From Onchocerca volvulus (lineage: Eukaryota; Nematoda; Chromadorea; Rhabditida; Onchocercidae), in assembly GCA_000499405.2 (NCBI GenBank), contig HG738139.1, positions 15,414,858-15,478,857 of the forward strand: DNA of 64,000 nucleotides, written 5' to 3'. The position numbers and the translations under genes were made by a program. Positions 49,124 to 60,412 of the stretch are shown one piece after another; positions within the stretch are counted from its first letter, which is position 1; each line of letters starts with the position of its first letter. The notes under the pieces were generated by a model, which saw only the letters and a list, made by a program, of their open reading frames with translations, was not told the origin of the DNA and ran no database searches.

Positions 49124-50513
49124 GGATTAGGACAATTTGGTTAGAAAAAACTTTGAATTTCGATTTTTTAAATTTAGAAATTGAAAGTTGAAACGAAGCA
49201 AAACAAATGAAAGGATCAAATTAAATTAAGCGAAATAAAAATGAATGGAAATAAAATAATAAAAAGTACAGTAAAGTAAAATGAAGTTAAAAATTTCGCA
49301 AAAAATAAATAAAAGCAATCCAGTAAGTTCAATTAATGCAGATAGAGATGAATTTTCAGCCTAGATGGTCCGATTTTGGAGCCTCAATTTATCGTGAATT
49401 GGAATTTCAGTTTCAATTAGCCTATTAAAAGAGACAAATGAAGGAAGCAAATTAGCGCGAAATGAAGTAAGCGACGATAATAAACATAAGCAAGTTTGTT
49501 TTAAGACTAAAAAACTATTTAAATTTGTATCCTACGTTTATTAATTTATTTTAATAGCAAGAATTTAATGATAGTAAAAAAAAAAATAATAAAGAAATAA
49601 CAAGAATAAGGTTACTGCAAGATTTGGTCGCTCCAGATTAAAATATTTAAATGAAAACTGGTTGGGATGAGAATTTTTCATCCAGTCAAAATGATAGAGT
49701 GAATGTAGTTATGAATCATAGTGATGCAATTCAGTTGTCTGATTTATAACACTGGCTTTTGGTTGGTTTGTACTTTGTCTGTATGATTTTTAGCTTTGTG
49801 GTTCCTTTTCTTCCCGTCATTCTCCTTGGATGTTTTGTTTGCTTTTTTTTTCAATCTTCTTTCGGTCTTTTTCTAAAATCACATAACTTTCGAATTTTTC
49901 CAATATTTTTCTATTTAATTTTTCAGAAATCATAATAATGTTGGAAGTTTGAAAGTTTTTTCTTTTTTTTTTTTTTTTTCGTAGAGAAATATTAGGAAAG
50001 TTTAATTGAGATATTCTTTCAAAGTATTATAAAAATATTGTCGTTTGTTTGATTTGTTAGATTATTCCACATGTCAATCTTATTTTATTATTTGTCAGTC
50101 ATGTCTTTTTTTTTTTTTAAATTACCTTAAAATTGTTAGAATGAATGCAGAAAAACTTCCTAATCTTAATGTTTTCAATATTGATTTAGAAAATGACTTT
50201 TTTGATTCCTTTCTTTTTTAAATTTTCTACTCGATATCATTTATTTTCAAATGGTACAAATTTAATTTTAAAGAATTTCAAAATATTATACAGTTTTTGC
50301 GAATAGAGTAAGGAAGTTGATTCTAAGATTTATGCTCTATTAATTTGTCTTACTATACTTTTATTTGGACATTTTCTGTTGCAGATATATATATATATAT
50401 ATATACATGTATATGGTGTGCGGTTGATCGTATGATCGATCAGTCGACTAATTAATTGGATGTAAACGAAATCAAATTTCATTGGTAACGGAAAGAGAAA
50501 AAAAGAGGGAGAA
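49124..50513. other. Intergenic stretch, probable 5' flank of the rabaptin-like gene
   Basis: No exon found. An (AT)n tract at about 50384-50404 followed by a GATCGTATGATCGATCAGTC stretch precedes the gene by about 80 bases. It may mark the promoter region. Confidence 0.45.
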
Positions 50514-53500
50514 ATGAGTGTGGAAAATTTGGATGTTGTAATCGATGGTAAAGTACTAACAAATCAGTTGTCGAACAGTGAAAGAAATGATGCTACAGCT
50601 GCATCTATTCTAGAATCTGCCATCGAAAGTCCCGGAAAATGGGTTAGTATTATGGATAAGAATTTGATATCAAAAATGAATTTGAATGATGCTTTCGCTA
50701 TTAATCAACATCAAACAAGCAATTCAACAAGAGATGAAATTATCGCTGCTCAAGATTTGCTGAAACAAAAAGTGAATGAGATTGATTTTCTTTACAAAAT
50801 TTAACTTATTTATCTCAGCTATTTGAGTAAACATACGGAGAGAAATGGAAGAAAACAACTTGAGCTTGAATTTTATAAGGATATTCTGTTATCTTTTTTT
50901 TTATTTTTTACATCTACATACAATTACCAATTTTTTGTTTAGATTCATATTCCAAATTTATTGTTTATGGTCTTCAAGAAGTCAGTTGTTTTCTTCGACT
51001 CCATCTCTGATTCCTTGCTAACTTTTTTATGCGTGGCTAAATTAATTTATTTGATTGCAGTATTTTTTGTAATTAATCCTTTCATGAGACTGAAATTGGC
51101 TCAGCAATTGTTGCTACTGTATAATACTGAAATTTTTGTTATAATTAAATAAAATTCCCTTCAAGTCAATATATCATTCATCATTATAAGTATGATTGCT
51201 ATAAGCATATAAAATAGTAGAATTATTGATTTTCTGTCTCTGCCTCTTTCTGAGATAAATTGACATTGCATTAAATTTCGGCAAATTTGTCATTCTAGAT
51301 TGACCAGAAGGAAAATGACTCTTCTGATTCAGTGAATGATACAAATAAAACTGTCAAACAAACATCAGACATAGTTTGTGAAAATGATGTCACTGTCACA
51401 TCATGCGAAATGTGCCAGAATTATGAGCTGAATTTGACGAAAATGCAGGTAGGTTTTAGTTCTTGGTTAGTTTCGATTTTTCTTGCAGAAAACTGATTGT
51501 TCATCTCTGCCATTTTATCCTTTTTCATTTTCCTTTTTCCAAAAAACAGTTGAAATTATGGGAGGAAAAAGGGAAAAGATAACAAGCATAATCTAAAATC
51601 ATTTTGCATAATAATTTTTCCTTTTTTTCCAATCTGTTCGTTTTTACTAGTGATTTGAATGTTTTATAAAATGTTTAGGATGAAGAACGAAACTTGAAGG
51701 AACAATTATCCGCTGCACAACATCTGGTTAATCGTTACCAGCAGGAACTGTCTGGAGAACGCCTATATAGGTTTGTCATAAAATGCTTTTCGATTTTTAT
51801 AATTTGTTCAGATGTTATCGATAGCAAAAGAAATGATTTCAGGAAGGAAATGGAAACAAAAACAACCACATTATGTGCAGACAATGAAAAAGAAGTTAAT
51901 ATAGCGAAAATTGAAAATGAAAATTGTGCTAAACAGTTGACCATCGTTGATGAAAGGTTTAATTTTTTAAGTGATTTATGAATTTTTCAGATGTTTTAGT
52001 GATTATTATTGAATTATTTCCAGATGTTTGAAGTTAATACAAGAACAACGAAACAACATTGGCCGCTTGAAGGAACGTTTAAGTATGATGAATAAAGATG
52101 TGCGCAATTTGAGCAGCCGATATTTAGTATGTTTTTACATTGCATGTTCTGATTATTTTATATTTCATGTTTTACGTTATACTTGCTTCGCCTTATTGGC
52201 ATTTAAATCGATTTAACTGATAACTTTTCAGAAGCTGCTTGGTGCTAATCGTAAATGCTCCACAGAAATGCGAGATCAAACAATAGAATTGCCGCAGGAC
52301 ATTGATCAGTTACAGTTTTTGTGTCTTCAATTAAGAGAGGAACTAATTGAGACTCGTGCAGCAAAAGAACATGCTGTGTGTTTTCCATGTTTTCTTACAA
52401 ATATTGAAATAATTCTTAAAAGAGAAAATTGCGAGGGATACAATCACCGATGTACTGCTTAGTTGATAAATTAGTCAGAAATATTTGACATTTGAAAATT
52501 TTCAATCCTTTGAAGAATTGATCATATTGAACCCTGCTGTATTTCACTGGATAATTGAATGATCTTTATAAAATGAAGATGTATATTGAGTGGATGGAAC
52601 TTAAAAAATAATGTCCATACTTCAATCTGTCTAAGCAGCTGAATTGCTAGTAATGTTCGGACTAATCATTTTCTTGTGCTGTAAATCCTAAGACATTGAA
52701 TGTCTTAAGATTTACAAGTCTTAAGATATTCAGTGTTATCTGAAATTAAATTTGTGATATATTTCAGGAAGTGGTTCTGAGAGATGAAATAACGACACTG
52801 GAAACACAAAGGAAAGAGGATGAAATAGAAAAGAGAAGGATTGAGGATGTTTACACTGAAAGAGTAAATGGAGTTAGTCAAGAACTTGGCTTTGCGCGGA
52901 GTCAGGTAATTAAATTTTTTTCTCTACTGACAGCCATATTTCGGAAACTAATTACATTTTATTATTTGTGATTTCGTATCATTCACCTTTGGTCTTTTCA
53001 ATTTTTTTTATGCCTCAATCTTTTTTATATTTCATGTTATAGTTAGATTCGATGAAGGATGCATCTTCGAAAGTTGAAGAAATGAACAAGAGGATGACTG
53101 AATACAGGAAAGTAATCGAAGATTTGGAGAAGCAACTGCAATCAGTGCAAAAAGAGCGTGCTGATCTGGAAATGACTGTTGCTTTTTACAAGCAGAAGTA
53201 TGTTTTAAGGACTTCGTAATAATTTTTATAAATCAAAAGCTCAATTTTTTCGTTGTTGCTTTTCTCATCGACAATCTATTTTAGATGCGCTGCTTTGCAA
53301 CAAGAATTGGATACATCGGAAACGGTGCAAAAAGATTTCGTCAAACTTTCACAAAATCTGCAAATTGAACTTGAAAAAATTCGACAGGCTGAGCAGGTAT
53401 TTCGTTTTTTTTTTTTTTTTCTCCTCTGAAAGTAATGTATATTGAACTGTACTATTATAAAATACAAATCAATCTTGTGCCATAATAATATATAATCAAT

Positions 53501-54197
53501 TATTTATGATGTAATAATTATGAATTGATCTTTGTCAATGACGCATTGATATAAAAAAATTAGTAGTGTTAAAGGAAGTGCGATGGCAATTTGATGAGGA
53601 TGTGCATACATGCAATCAGTGTGAGTCAAATTTTTCCAAAAGTCGTATTAAACTACATTGTTATCATTGTGGCAAGATTTTCTGCTCACTCTGTTTGACA
53701 GCAACAATACCTAGTGGACCACATCGTAGGCCTGCAAAAGTTTGCCAAGTATGCCATACTCTTTTAAGCAGGTAATTACTTTTTTATTTCAAGCTTCAAG
53801 TTATTCCTAAAAATATAATTTTGTGTGTCTCTGGACTATTCTTAACATTGTAGGAATAGTTAATGTTAAATCCGCTACTCTTCGCAGTTTTGTAACTATG
53901 AATGAGAGCGCTGTTCCCGAAATTTTTAAGATTATATTAATAAAATTTCTGTATATAAGCTGACTGTTTTACAAGTGTTGATTTAGCTTTATCTTTTTTG
54001 CTAATCAAGTTTAGAACTGCATTTAAGTTTATTCATTTTCTTTTGCTTGGAACTTACAATTCCTTGACTAGATCTCGAAAAAGTTGATGTGTTTCTGTAT
54101 TTATTCTGTGGTCCAATAAATAAAATTCTAAAAATTTGCTTGATATATTTTCAGAGACTCGGCGCCATTTTTCTCGCAAAATTTGACAGCTACATAG
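50514..54197 (+). CDS. Rabaptin-like coiled-coil protein with C-terminal FYVE-type finger
   Basis: Exons: 50514-50771, 51299-51448, 51679-51770, 51843-51956, 52024-52126, 52232-52375, 52768-52905, 53043-53197, 53285-53396, 53575-53771, 54155-54197; all phases agree, about 500 residues. Rabaptins are Rab5 effectors for early-endosome fusion. Rabaptin-like marks are CEMCQNYELNLTKMQ, the LQFLCLQLREELIETRAAKEH block and KLSQNLQIELEKIRQAEQ, all in predicted coiled coil. The C terminus (exon 10-11 region, about 60 residues) is FYVE-like: WQFDED, then four CxxC pairs (CNQC, CYHC, CSLC, CQVC). All eight zinc ligands are kept, but the usual R(R/K)HHCR patch reads RIKLHCYHC. The protein ends FFSQNLTAT. 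The exon-10 acceptor (GTTAAAG) is weak. An open stretch at 50818-50890 (SKHTERNGRKQLELEFYKD) looks coding but cannot be joined in phase. The FYVE domain leaves RUFY/EEA1-type proteins as alternatives. Confidence 0.85.
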
Positions 54198-56180
54198 TCA
54201 TGGCTATCAGATCATTCCAGAATTATGTATCTCACAAATGCCGTATTGTGCGATTTCTTAAACGAGGTAAAAGTGTGATAGTTTTGCTTTAGTTTTTTTA
54301 ATTTGTAATATACAGTGATTTTCATGTATGAGCTATAGGAAGTAGGATAGGAGTAATTTTGCAAAGTTTCATTTTCCTTTTTTTAAAGATGAATAATAGA
54401 AATTCCGGTAGGTGTGTGCAGTTCTGTGAAACCAAATCCCCCATAACATATTTTCTTCCTAAATTTTATCTCCTTGTTGGTTTTTTGCGATGACCGATTA
54501 AAGTTATTTCGATTATAGTCTGATGATTCTTTTATATTTTTTGATGATCTAATCCCTTTATTCAAATTATCAGACTGCCCATTGTTTATTATTTAAATAA
54601 CTATTGTTGCTCATGCGATTGTTAGTTACTCCATCGAATTGTTGTATTATCTCCTGGATTACCTACCGGACTTCACTTTCGCAATTTCATTTCATCCAAA
54701 ATGCTGAATTAATTAGTTATTTAATACTTTTGTTAAGTATGTAAATAACTTTGAATGTTTTAGTGAGCAAATCTGAATATGATTTTTCCAGTTTAAATTT
54801 GTCAAAATTTCACAGTTAGTGAATCTATCTAATTATTATCAAATTTATGTTAATACGTTATGTACCAGTTTAAAGCATTCAGAGTCTTTATGTAATATTT
54901 TATTAATGGGAATACTTTGAATTTTGGTGTCATCAAACTGTCGCTGGTTTTCATTTCTTTTTTTTTTCAAATGTGATCTTGATTTTTTCTTTATTTTTTG
55001 TAAATATCATTGGATTTAATCATTATTTATTTATTTTTTCATGTATGTGTGATGTACAGTTCATCGATAAAATTTGGATTTTTGCAAATGTTAAGAGTTG
55101 TATAGGTTATTCTACCATTTACTATCTACGAAAAATTTCAAAAATATACAGCATTGCAGAAGCCGAAATAGTCGTATGTTGAATTACACGTTATTTAGAA
55201 GTTGTTTCTTTATAGGCCGAGAAGAAGAGTCTGCTGTTTGTGTCGTATTTCTACTCTAATCAGAAAATAAAACATTTTTCTCTGTTCATTACAACCGAGT
55301 TATGTCACGATTTTATCTTTTGAGAATCCCTATGATACTAATAATTAGCCTTGTTTTAACTTGCCTAATTTATATATTCTATGTAGTTTCTACCTAAGCT
55401 CGCTGTTGTTCAAACTAACTTCGTCTTGTATTTCTTACTACGTGCTGTATAACTTCGGTTGATTGTACGTGTTCATAATTGGCGATGTTTTATGTGATAA
55501 TATATAAATAAAAGTGGAAAGAATCAAATATATTTCGCTAAGATTATCCACACTTATGTGGAGATAGTAATTTTGGTCTATACAAAAAAATCCCAGTTAT
55601 TTGATTATCAAATTTTTGTGTTTCAGCTTAACAGAAGTATTTATGTCACACAATTTGCATTATTAATTGCGTTTTCAGAGATAAAAAATACGAGAATTTG
55701 AGTTATTCTGGTATTTTCCATCTCTGATAAATAAAATGAAATGATTTTAAGCTAAATTTATCATCATTTGTGTCCGGTTATTTGGTGGTCATATGGAAAA
55801 ATAATAATGGCAGGTGTATTGCAATAAAATGATTTATTATCACTTGGTCACTTTATGATTCACGAAGTTTTATTTTGAGTTAAGGTCAAATTTCAGAAGA
55901 TTTTACTGTAAGATAGTCCGTAAGGATGCTAGAATATATCAATATTAATTTCTATTCATTGCATTATATTTAAATTAAATTAAAAGCGGAATAGATGAAA
56001 GAAGGAAAAAAAAAAAAAAAAAAAAAAGGAACACAATATCAGCTTGTATATTAAAGTTAAGGGCTGGAACATAGCGGAAAACACGTCCAATTGTAATCAT
56101 AACTTTGGATCATAATTCTTATGCATTTATGTGAAATTATCGCAGTTCTACTTTTGATTTTCTCTTCCACACAAATTTTT

Positions 56181-56226
<46 letters not shown>

Positions 56227-57002
56227 AAAAATTTTTAATAAACTAATTTGCAAGAAATTTTTGTGCTCATGCTTTCTCTTTTTCGGTTTTTTTTTTTTTT
56301 TTTAAGTTAATTTTTCTTCGGTATTCCAATAATTTTACATTCGTTTGTCATTATTGTTTTCATTCTATCCTTACTTACTTTTTTATTCATATTAAACATG
56401 AATTGCATGTGTGTGATAAATGATTTGTGCATTGATATAGTAAGCTTTCCTTAAATTTTTAACTGCTTGCAAAATTATTTATAGAATTAAGAAAAAAAAA
56501 AAGAGCTAATTATTCATTTTCAACCTTCTTTTACGAAAAATTTGTTTTGTACAATTTTTTTAAAGTTATTGCTTTCTATTTTATTTTTCATATGATTCAA
56601 AAGTTTGATAAAACTTTTCCATTCTTCTTACAATTCACATCAAATTATTGCCAGTAAATTGATCGAACTTAATCATGTGACAGTTAGCAGTGTTAAATGG
56701 AGAATAATATTTACTGCATTTGCTAAAAAAAAAGAAAATTTCATTCTACTAGCTTTTTTTTTCTGTGTTTAAAAAATTTGATTATTTTTGAAAATTTGAG
56801 TGATTTTTTTTTTTGATTGATTGGAAATAGCCTGGAATATAAAAATGAATCTTAACAAAATCTAGTGGAGCAAGAACAATGATTCTTTTCTATATAAGAG
56901 GATTTCAACACTCGAACATTACCATTATAATACGACTGAAAAAGTTATCGAATTCTGATTATTTTATTCCGCTCTTCTCGTTTCTTGTCGTAAATTTTGC
57001 AG
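54198..57002. other. Intergenic AT-rich stretch
   Basis: Begins with the 3' flank of the rabaptin-like gene. It contains a 62-bp AT palindrome (listed separately) and A/T homopolymers near 56006 and 56288. No exon recognised. Confidence 0.5.
56173..56234. repeat. 62-bp perfect AT palindrome around (TA)n
   Basis: AAATTTTTTATTATATAT continues as (AT)n and closes with the exact inverse, ATATAATAAAAAATTT. The symmetry extends beyond the dinucleotide run into the flanking A/T blocks, so this is more than a microsatellite. It could extrude as a cruciform. Confidence 0.85.
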
Positions 57003-57004
57003 AG
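57003..57004 (+). promoter_or_regulatory. Probable trans-splice acceptor of the transthyretin-like gene
   Basis: AATTTTGCAG ends at 57002, two bases before ATG 57005. No upstream exon is in phase with a signal-peptide start. The upstream frame from 56879 is open but would bury the signal peptide. Confidence 0.6.
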
Positions 57005-58421
57005 ATGAAATTTACTCCAATAATTCCAATTATCCTATGCATATCAATGCCTATATTTGCTATAGCAGTGAAAACAAAAAGTGTCGGAGTAAATGGAACG
57101 ATTATTTGTGATGGAAAACCGATAAGTGATGGAGAAATTGAGCTATATGACAATAAATTTGGTTTTTTTTTTTTTTTTTAAATTATTGTTTTACAATTAA
57201 AACTTAATTATCTGAAAGTACAATATCAGTTAAATATTCATTTGTATTTAGTTTGAAAATATTTGCTATATGAATAGTAAATTATGCAATTAATGCAACT
57301 TCTTTGCTTATTTGATATATTATTTAAATAATCTAATTTAAATTGGCAAAAAACTAGAGTTTAATGTTTTTTCGGATACCGAAATCAAATCAAGATAATT
57401 ATTCATATAGAAATCGTAGTGATAGGTAGAGTTGATGTACGATATTGTTCCAGAAATTTCAGACAAGTCAGAAGTACACTGCTAATCACAAATTAATAGA
57501 CCACTTCTACCTTACTAGTTAATTGAAGCTTTTTTAAGATAGGAAAAAGTAAGTAATAAATTTTGAAGATGAAAATTTTTTCTTTGCTAAATTGTTGCAT
57601 TTCTGATTGTTGACTTTGATTTAAGTCTAATAGTTTCTAACATCTCCTTGCTATTACTTTCGATAAGAGTTTAATACTTCGAAAAAGAAGAAAAAATTCG
57701 CATCAATACTACAAGTATTTGATCATCGAATCTGGCATGTCCAATAACGATACGACAATATATAAATCCTTCTCTTATCCGCTGATAAGGCAAAAAAACT
57801 TAAGTATCGGAAAATTGCTGCATGGATAAAAGCGGAACTTGAAGGCTTTACAAACTTTTGAATCATAGCATGATGACAATCGAAGACAAACATTCAAAGT
57901 GATCTTGAGATAAATAGAAATTAGTTTAAATTTGATACATTCTCATAATTTTTCAGCGATGGAGCCAGAATCATTACTTGCGAAAACGAGAACGGATGCT
58001 CACGGACGATTCAGAATCACAGGAAGCTCGAAAAAAAGTATATTCAGTCCACAGTTTACTGTTAGCCACAAGTGTCGTTCAAAGGTTTGATGCAATTATA
58101 ACTTCGTTGGTTGCAATATTTTCTTAGAAAATTTGTTCGGAAAATTAAAAACCAATTTTAAACAGCAAACATTAAAATTAAAAAATACAAGAGTGACAAA
58201 CAATAGTTTAATTTTATTTTAATGTTTAAAGTTTGAAGTTTAGTTTAGTTTAATTTTTTCAAATATTTCGCTAATTTTTGCAGCTATGCAAACGCAGAAT
58301 GTATCTTCCAATTCCGGAAAAATATACCACCTCTGGTTCAAACCCACGCGAAATATTCGATGTTGGTGTTATTGATGTGAAAAGAAAGTTTGCTACCGAA
58401 ACAAAAATATGTCCAACCTAA
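57005..58421 (+). CDS. Transthyretin-like (TTL/TTR-52 family) secreted protein
   Basis: Exons 57005-57161, 57957-58084, 58284-58421 with phases 1 and 0 give 140 residues, normal for nematode transthyretin-like proteins. Residues 1 to about 20 (MKFTPIIPIILCISMPIFAI) form a signal peptide. The mature part shows the family pattern: VGVNGTIICDGKPISDGEIEL as the first strands, TRTDAHGRFRITGS in the middle, FTVSHKC, and then LCKRRMYLPIPEKY with a C-terminal Cys near the end (ICPT). Paired cysteines fit the family's disulphides. Members are abundantly secreted by parasitic nematodes; one C. elegans member bridges apoptotic cells to phagocytes, but most have no known role. Acceptors are TTTTCAG and TTTTGCAG. 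The first donor (TTTG|GTTTTT) runs into a T tract, slightly weakening that boundary. Start chosen because it begins the signal peptide immediately after an acceptor. Confidence 0.92.
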
Positions 58422-60412
58422 AATTTTGATTCATTAGAAATTCATTTCGTATAAAATTTTATGTACAGTGTAAAAAATTTGATCAGGAAAAAAATGAAAG
58501 TGTGCAAGTAGTATTTGGAAATTCAAAACATGTCAAGCCAAGTGATCTTGTGTTATCACCTCGCTTCTTGTAATCAAAAACTTAGTAATGACAATTTGTC
58601 ATTAAAATATAATGGGACAGGTAAAGAATAACATTTTCATATGTATGAAGAGCAATAAGATTTAACAAATTATGTAACAGTTATATGGTATCAGTAGAAA
58701 ATTGATAAGTCCAATATATTGATGATCCTATCATTAATATTTCATGTAAGAAAAATGAAACATGAGAACATTTAAACTTGATTGAAAATGCTTGAAATAT
58801 TATCTTGTTATTAGTTAAGAAATATTTAACAGTTTCAAATCACAACTTTAAAACCACAAAGGATAAACAACAAAAGCAATGAACAACAATGAACTAGGAA
58901 TTAGGGGGGGGGGAGGGGGGGAAATATATCTGACCTAAAAACAAAAATCATGAAAAGGTGTGATGAATATTTCAAATTTAAGAAAAAATGAGAAATGCAA
59001 TTTTTCATGAATCTCATGAAATAATATGTTATTATATATGAAGTTATGATTAGATGATCATGAATTATTGCACACAAATCCTTAAATACTAAATCTAAAC
59101 TTATGTTCTAAAAATTTGATCAAAACATTCAAAAATATTAAAAATTACAACAAATTTTGAAATTGAACTTCTAACACGGAAGGATCGTTAAGAATCCTTT
59201 TGTCACACAAAATGAAAGTAATACTTAGTAAGATTCATCAATCCTCTTATAAAGTCTTTAGCAATCCGTTTGATTTGATGATGTTAAAGCTTTGAAACTG
59301 ATGATATTATTACAAAATTGTATTTTGAAATGCTATGTATAGATATGAATTTAGATAATTGAGTTGATTTGTTCGATGCATTTTTCTGACAAGACTTTAC
59401 TTAAGGAGATATGAATGTGAAAAGAATCAATGTTTGACATTTTGATATGATTGGAGGAAGGATATACGATTTATAACGATATATTTCTTTAGACAACATA
59501 TCTCTGATGCTGAATTCTATCAGTCATAAATGTGAATTCATCCTTATTTTCTAGTTATTTCGAGTCGTCATGCAAAACGGCTGAATAAAATACGATAGAT
59601 CCTAAAGATCATCCACATATTCGATCACTTTTATCAAGACTAAGATTGGAAAGTAGCAAAATATTTTTCTGACATTGTGCACATTAATGCATTATTCTCC
59701 CTTTTGTATAATGTTCTTTGCATCGAATGCTCGTAAAATATACAATATTGACCGGTGAAAAAGTCCAATATTTGATAAAAACAAAATGGCTAATTAAAAT
59801 ACGAGAAAGACACGATATTCTCCATCATGATGTGAGAGAGGATATTTGACTTCTCATTTTAGTTTTTTTTTTTTTATTATTATTATTTATAAACTGGAAA
59901 TGGCGAAATAATGAAAATTTGGAAAAGTAATTTAGCAGCAACTGCTAAAATACATAATCACTTCTGCTTCAAATGCCACTTCATCTAATTGATCCATTAA
60001 TCTGGAAAAAAAAATCAATTTCTAATATATGTTAACTGAAATTTCTCATTTTATATTTCTCTTTTTTTTTCGCTCCTTTTTTTTTTTGTTCAAATTTCCG
60101 TATGTTTATGTTCCATTTTTCTGTTTTAACAATTTTCCTTCGAAGAAAATTAGATTATTTTTTCAGTATTTTTGTTGAAGGAGAGAAAATAACACATTCA
60201 TATATGTCTTATAAATATGTATATATGTTAATATATATGTAAAAATGTAAACAAACACGTACATATACGACAAGCATATAATTAGAAATATAAAGGAATA
60301 TATCTTAATTATTTTCGATAAACAAATATATACAAAATTTAAAGAATTTACAGTTATGCAATAAGCGTTTGCAGTTAATTCTAAACTTGTAGATTTAAAA
60401 CAGAAATTCTAG
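58422..60412. other. Intergenic stretch between convergent genes
   Basis: The transthyretin-like gene (+) and the chitinase (-) converge here, so both 3' untranslated regions lie in this interval. A G-rich run at 58904-58921 is listed separately. No further exon recognised. Confidence 0.5.
58904..58921 (+). repeat. G10-A-G7 run
   Basis: Ten G, one A and seven G in a row, extraordinary in this AT-rich setting. It could fold into a G-quadruplex in DNA or in the 3' untranslated RNA of the transthyretin-like gene if transcription reaches it. Confidence 0.9.
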
